Shown here: positions 61,315-64,000 of the stretch, piece by piece | How positions within the stretch are numbered: position 1 is the stretch's first letter | Layout: every line of letters begins with the position of its first letter | Source of the DNA: NS-11 sp036505795 | GTDB taxonomy: Bacteria > Nitrospirota > Nitrospiria > Nitrospirales > NS-4 | Direction of reading: 5' to 3' | Assembly (NCBI GenBank): GCA_036505795.1 | Contig: DASXSU010000031.1 | Span: 1 to 64,000, forward strand | DNA length: 64,000 bases | Made by a program: the position numbers and the translations under genes | The notes under the pieces: generated by a model | The model's input: only the letters and a program-made list of their open reading frames with translations | The model's database searches: none | Told to the model about the DNA's origin: nothing

Positions 61315-61385
61315 TTCAGTCCTCCTTTAAATTCAACTGTAAAAATACACTTTTTGGCTGTCTGCCTGAGCTTGTTGCGGCGATG

Positions 61386-61688
61386 CTATTTGTCGAAGAT
61401 GCCTAGAATATCTTCTTCTTTGATGATCAGATAATCGGTGCCCTCGACATTAATCTTGCTGCCGGAGTATTTATCGAAGAGGATGATGTCGCCGACCTTC
61501 ACGGATTTCACTTCAGCGCCGCATCCCTCGATTTTCCCACGCTGAGGCTTTTCCTTAGCCGCATCGGGGATATAAATCCCCCCTGCTGTCCGCTCTAACT
61601 CCTCGGTATAGCTGACGAAGCAACGATCTTTGAGAGGCTTAAACCCTATGGTTGCTGCTGCTTTCTTCTCGGCTGTTTGCACTGCCAT
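61386..61688 (-). CDS. groES: Co-chaperonin GroES
   Basis: 100 residues. FKPLKDRCFVSYTEELERTAGGIYIPDAAKEKPQRGKI includes the mobile loop that contacts GroEL, and YSGSKINVEGTDYLIIKEEDILGIFD ends the family domain. An N-terminal extension of about 14 residues (TAEKKAAATIG) is present. AAGGAGGG lies about 10 bases before ATG. It is the first gene of the groESL operon, downstream of the protease gene; the 135-base gap must hold its promoter, but I could not pick a clear one. Confidence 0.95.
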   Translation of the reverse strand: MAVQTAEKKAAATIGFKPLKDRCFVSYTEELERTAGGIYIPDAAKEKPQRGKIEGCGAEVKSVKVGDIILFDKYSGSKINVEGTDYLIIKEEDILGIFDK

Positions 61689-61823
61689 CTGCTCTACCCT
61701 CCTTGTGACTTGATTGTAGGTATTGGTATTGACCCAGGCTCGGAGAACCCCCGTTCCTCCGTATAAAGGTCATCCTAAGAAGTAAGGCCGGTTCCGGCAG
61801 AATCAAGCCCTGTAGAAAAATTT

Positions 61824-63218
61824 TTACATGGTTTTTTCTGCGTGGACGTCGCGCTGGTTCGGCCGTAACTCCTTGAAAATCATCCATGATTTCAACAAAT
61901 CGGTCGCTTTCTGCAATTGAGGGTCGTCCTCCTCCCCTTCTTTCCCGTCCTTACCGTCTTTGCTCTTGGCGTCCTTGTCTTTTTTGCCGTCTTTAGACTC
62001 CGGCTTGATCACCGGCGGCTCCGGCAGAGGGGTGGGCACAACCGCGGGCTCTTCTTTGTTCGGGTCGCGCAGAGACTTATCGAGATCCCGTTCCCGTATC
62101 GGCGTGGCCGTGGTCGGCTTTCCCTTGACGACGATGTCCGGGGAGATCCCGATACCATGGATGCTCCGACCCTTCGGGGTATAGTACTTCGCGGTGGTAA
62201 GGCGCAGACCTGAACCATCGCCGAGCGGCAAGATGGTCTGCACAGAACCCTTCCCGAAAGTCTGTACGCCCACAACCACCGCGCGTCCCCAGTCTTGTAA
62301 GGCCCCTGCCACAATCTCGGAGGCGCTCGCGCTCCCTTCATTAACCAGAATAATCATGGGATAGTCTTCCGGCTGGTCTTTGATGTGGGATGGGTACTCG
62401 TCCTTTCGTCCATCCCGGGTCTTGATGTACACGATGAGCCGGTTTAAGCCGACAAATTGCTCGGAGACGTCGATCGCGGCCGTGAGCAGGCCCCCCGGGT
62501 TGTTACGAAGATCTAAGATGAGCGACTGCATCTTCTGGTCATGTAACTTCTTAAGCGCACCGACCATGTCCCTGGCGGTCTGGTCCTGGAACTGGGTCAA
62601 CCGGACATAGCCGATATTGCTTTCAAGCATTCTCGACTTCACGCTCTCGATTTTGATGATCTCACGAGTCAGAACAAAGACCAGCGGTTCGGCGACTCCC
62701 TCACGGTGGATCGTGAGAGTCACTTTGGTGCCCTTAGGCCCCCGCATCTTCTGCACCGCGTCCATGAGGGTCATGTCCTTCGTGGTTTCGTTATTCACCT
62801 TCATAATGACATCGGATGGCTTGACTCCTGCTCGCTCCGCCGGCGTGCCATCGATCGGCGCGATCACCGTCAAACGATTCTCTTTCATGCCGATTTGAAT
62901 CCCGACACCTCCGAATTCCCCCTTGGTCTCGACCTGAACCTCTTTATACACATCGGGCTGCATGAACGCAGAGTGGGGATCAAGTGTGGCCAGCATGCCG
63001 CGGATGGCGCCATAGACGAGATCCTTGGTCTTGACCTCTTCGACATAGTGCTTTTGGATGTGTGCCAGCACCTCGGTGAAGGTCTTGAGCTCTTCATAGG
63101 TTTCCGTGGCCATCACGGCCCGGTCCCATCCTTTACCGATGATGACCCCTGTCACGAGCGTGACCACGAAGACGATGGTCAGGCCCATTTTTATCCTACT
63201 TGCCTTGCCTTCCATCAC
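61824..63218 (-). CDS. ctpA: C-terminal processing peptidase (S41 family, CtpA/Prc-like)
   Basis: 464 residues. An N-terminal signal/anchor helix (about 8-30) is followed by a PDZ domain (about 85-170; GVGIQIGMKENRLTVIAPIDGTPAERAGV) and the S41 catalytic domain, with the nucleophile serine in NEGSASASEIVAGAL and the lysine in TFGKGSVQTIL. It cleaves C-termini of periplasmic proteins. The end is an unusual low-complexity tail rich in Lys, Asp and Pro (about 375-430; KDGKKDKDAKSKDGKDGKEG). It is 13 bases downstream of the EnvC-like gene, the common pairing in many bacteria. Confidence 0.92.
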   Translation of the reverse strand: MMEGKASRIKMGLTIVFVVTLVTGVIIGKGWDRAVMATETYEELKTFTEVLAHIQKHYVEEVKTKDLVYGAIRGMLATLDPHSAFMQPDVYKEVQVETKGEFGGVGIQIGMKENRLTVIAPIDGTPAERAGVKPSDVIMKVNNETTKDMTLMDAVQKMRGPKGTKVTLTIHREGVAEPLVFVLTREIIKIESVKSRMLESNIGYVRLTQFQDQTARDMVGALKKLHDQKMQSLILDLRNNPGGLLTAAIDVSEQFVGLNRLIVYIKTRDGRKDEYPSHIKDQPEDYPMIILVNEGSASASEIVAGALQDWGRAVVVGVQTFGKGSVQTILPLGDGSGLRLTTAKYYTPKGRSIHGIGISPDIVVKGKPTTATPIRERDLDKSLRDPNKEEPAVVPTPLPEPPVIKPESKDGKKDKDAKSKDGKDGKEGEEDDPQLQKATDLLKSWMIFKELRPNQRDVHAEKTM

Positions 63219-63231
63219 GTACTCCTTTTCC

Positions 63232-64000
63232 TTACCGCCGTCTTGTTAACCACGGCAGCGGATCGAGGGCTTCCCCTCCTTGCCGCAACTCAAAATAGAG
63301 GGTGCTCTGGCCGGTGAGGCCCGTATCGCCGATCTCACCGATGGGCTGATTGCCACGCACCGTGTCTCCTACTCCCACCAGCAGCTTGGACGCGTGCGCG
63401 TACAGCGTGAAATAACCCTCGCCATGATCGACGATCACCAAGAGCCCATAGCCCCGCATCCAATCCGCAAAGGCGACCACCCCTTCGAACACCGAACGGA
63501 TGAGACTGCCCTGCGCGGCTCGAATCTCGATGCCTTTGCGCTGCACATACGTTTCGAACTTCGGATGCTTTTGCCGGCCGAACAGCGTCATGACTTCGCC
63601 TTCGGTGGGCCACCCCAGCCGCCCTTTCAGTTTGCCTAGGCCTTCGCCCCCACTCTCGGGACGGAAGGCGGCCGCCGCTTTGCGCTTTGACTCGAATTCT
63701 CTCAGCAAGCCTTCGAGCCGGTGCGCTGACTTCTCGAGCTCGCCGGCTACCGTTTCATAGAGCACTTTTTCGCTGCGCACCCGGGCCAGGATCGCATCCT
63801 TCTTGGCGCGCTCCTCCCGAACCTGAGCCAGTTTCTCGGCCGTCTCCTCCTGGTAGGATACCAGCTCAGCCCGCACTTGTCGCAGTCTGGCATTCGTCGA
63901 TTCGAGCTGAGTGAGATCAGTGCGGTAGCCTTCCAGCATCTGATACTCCCGGCGAGAGATCCAGCGCAACATGGCGTAGCGTGACAGCAGATCCTGGCTA
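63232..64000 (-). CDS. EnvC-like M23 murein hydrolase activator, partial (5' end outside window)
   Basis: About 256 C-terminal residues are visible and the frame remains open to the window edge. A long coiled coil (ending near the QEETAEKLAQVREERAKKD region) leads to a LytM/M23 domain (EGEVMTLFGRQKHPKFETYVQRKG, HGEGYFTLYAHASKL, TGLTGQSTLYFELRQGG). The usual HxH zinc pair is replaced (Tyr-Phe-Glu at the last site), so it may be an inactive activator of amidases, as EnvC is. It acts in the periplasm at septa. The start cannot be placed. Confidence 0.85.
   Translation of the reverse strand, partial: SQDLLSRYAMLRWISRREYQMLEGYRTDLTQLESTNARLRQVRAELVSYQEETAEKLAQVREERAKKDAILARVRSEKVLYETVAGELEKSAHRLEGLLREFESKRKAAAAFRPESGGEGLGKLKGRLGWPTEGEVMTLFGRQKHPKFETYVQRKGIEIRAAQGSLIRSVFEGVVAFADWMRGYGLLVIVDHGEGYFTLYAHASKLLVGVGDTVRGNQPIGEIGDTGLTGQSTLYFELRQGGEALDPLPWLTRRR

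Noticed and set aside
61689..61823. A CIRCE operator or heat-shock promoter upstream of groES
   Set aside because: I found no TTAGCACTC-N9-GAGTGCTAA, and no box pair with good spacing. A CTTGATT sequence is present but lacks a matching -10 region.

Overview
The window reads as a Gram-negative chromosome of roughly 57% GC (estimated by eye). It carries lipid A, heptosyltransferase and BamA genes together with a complete actinobacterial-type 20S proteasome operon. That combination is known from Nitrospira and relatives (phylum Nitrospirota), so a Nitrospira-like organism is the best guess. This rests on gene content, not on a database search. Coding density is very high, and no gene-free stretch exceeds about 190 bases. 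Many neighbours overlap by 4 bases (ATGA), which helped to choose several starts. I saw no rRNA, tRNA, CRISPR array, insertion sequence or phage gene.

Positions 1 to 27,300 hold a leftward surface-polysaccharide locus. At its left end is a sugar-nucleotide module: SIS isomerase, GmhB-like phosphatase, transaldolase, two SDR epimerases, a nucleotidyltransferase-kinase fusion and a Gfo/Idh/MocA dehydrogenase. Next come an L-2-hydroxyglutarate oxidase, a NusG paralogue, a winged-helix regulator and a small lipoprotein. Then follow glycosyltransferases (GT2, GT4, GT9, CgeB-like) mixed with UDP-uronate enzymes, an RfbH-type dehydratase, a B12/radical SAM protein, a methyltransferase, RmlB and a broken rmlA remnant.

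Positions 27,374 to 42,383 hold the lipid A/core and outer-membrane assembly operon. In transcription order this is bamA, skp, fabZ, lpxA, lpxI, an oxidoreductase, lpxB, msbA, a DUF374 acyltransferase (frameshifted), waaA, lpxK, a waaF-gmhB fusion and waaC, with a small Trm112-like gene downstream. lpxD is not at its usual place.

Positions 42,573 to 49,015 run rightward: galU, lon, thiL, a DUF2062 membrane protein and an HD phosphohydrolase. From 49,186 to 58,592 the genes run leftward: thiS, thiG, thiE, then the proteasome set ARC/Mpa, dop, prcB, prcA and pafA, then an M23 peptidase and a coiled-coil protein. No Pup or UBact tag gene lies in the proteasome cluster. The right end has a stand-alone helix-hairpin-helix protein and a stand-alone Lrp-type sensor domain (both rightward), a strong bidirectional terminator, then groEL, groES, a C-terminal processing protease and a partial EnvC-like M23 protein (leftward).

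The main points for follow-up are the proteasome without a visible tag, a ThiS with a long tail beyond its di-glycine, homopolymer tracts in envelope genes (G8 in the galU promoter spacer, A9 in the frameshifted acyltransferase), the heptose-type cluster with its own transaldolase, and the rmlA remnant.
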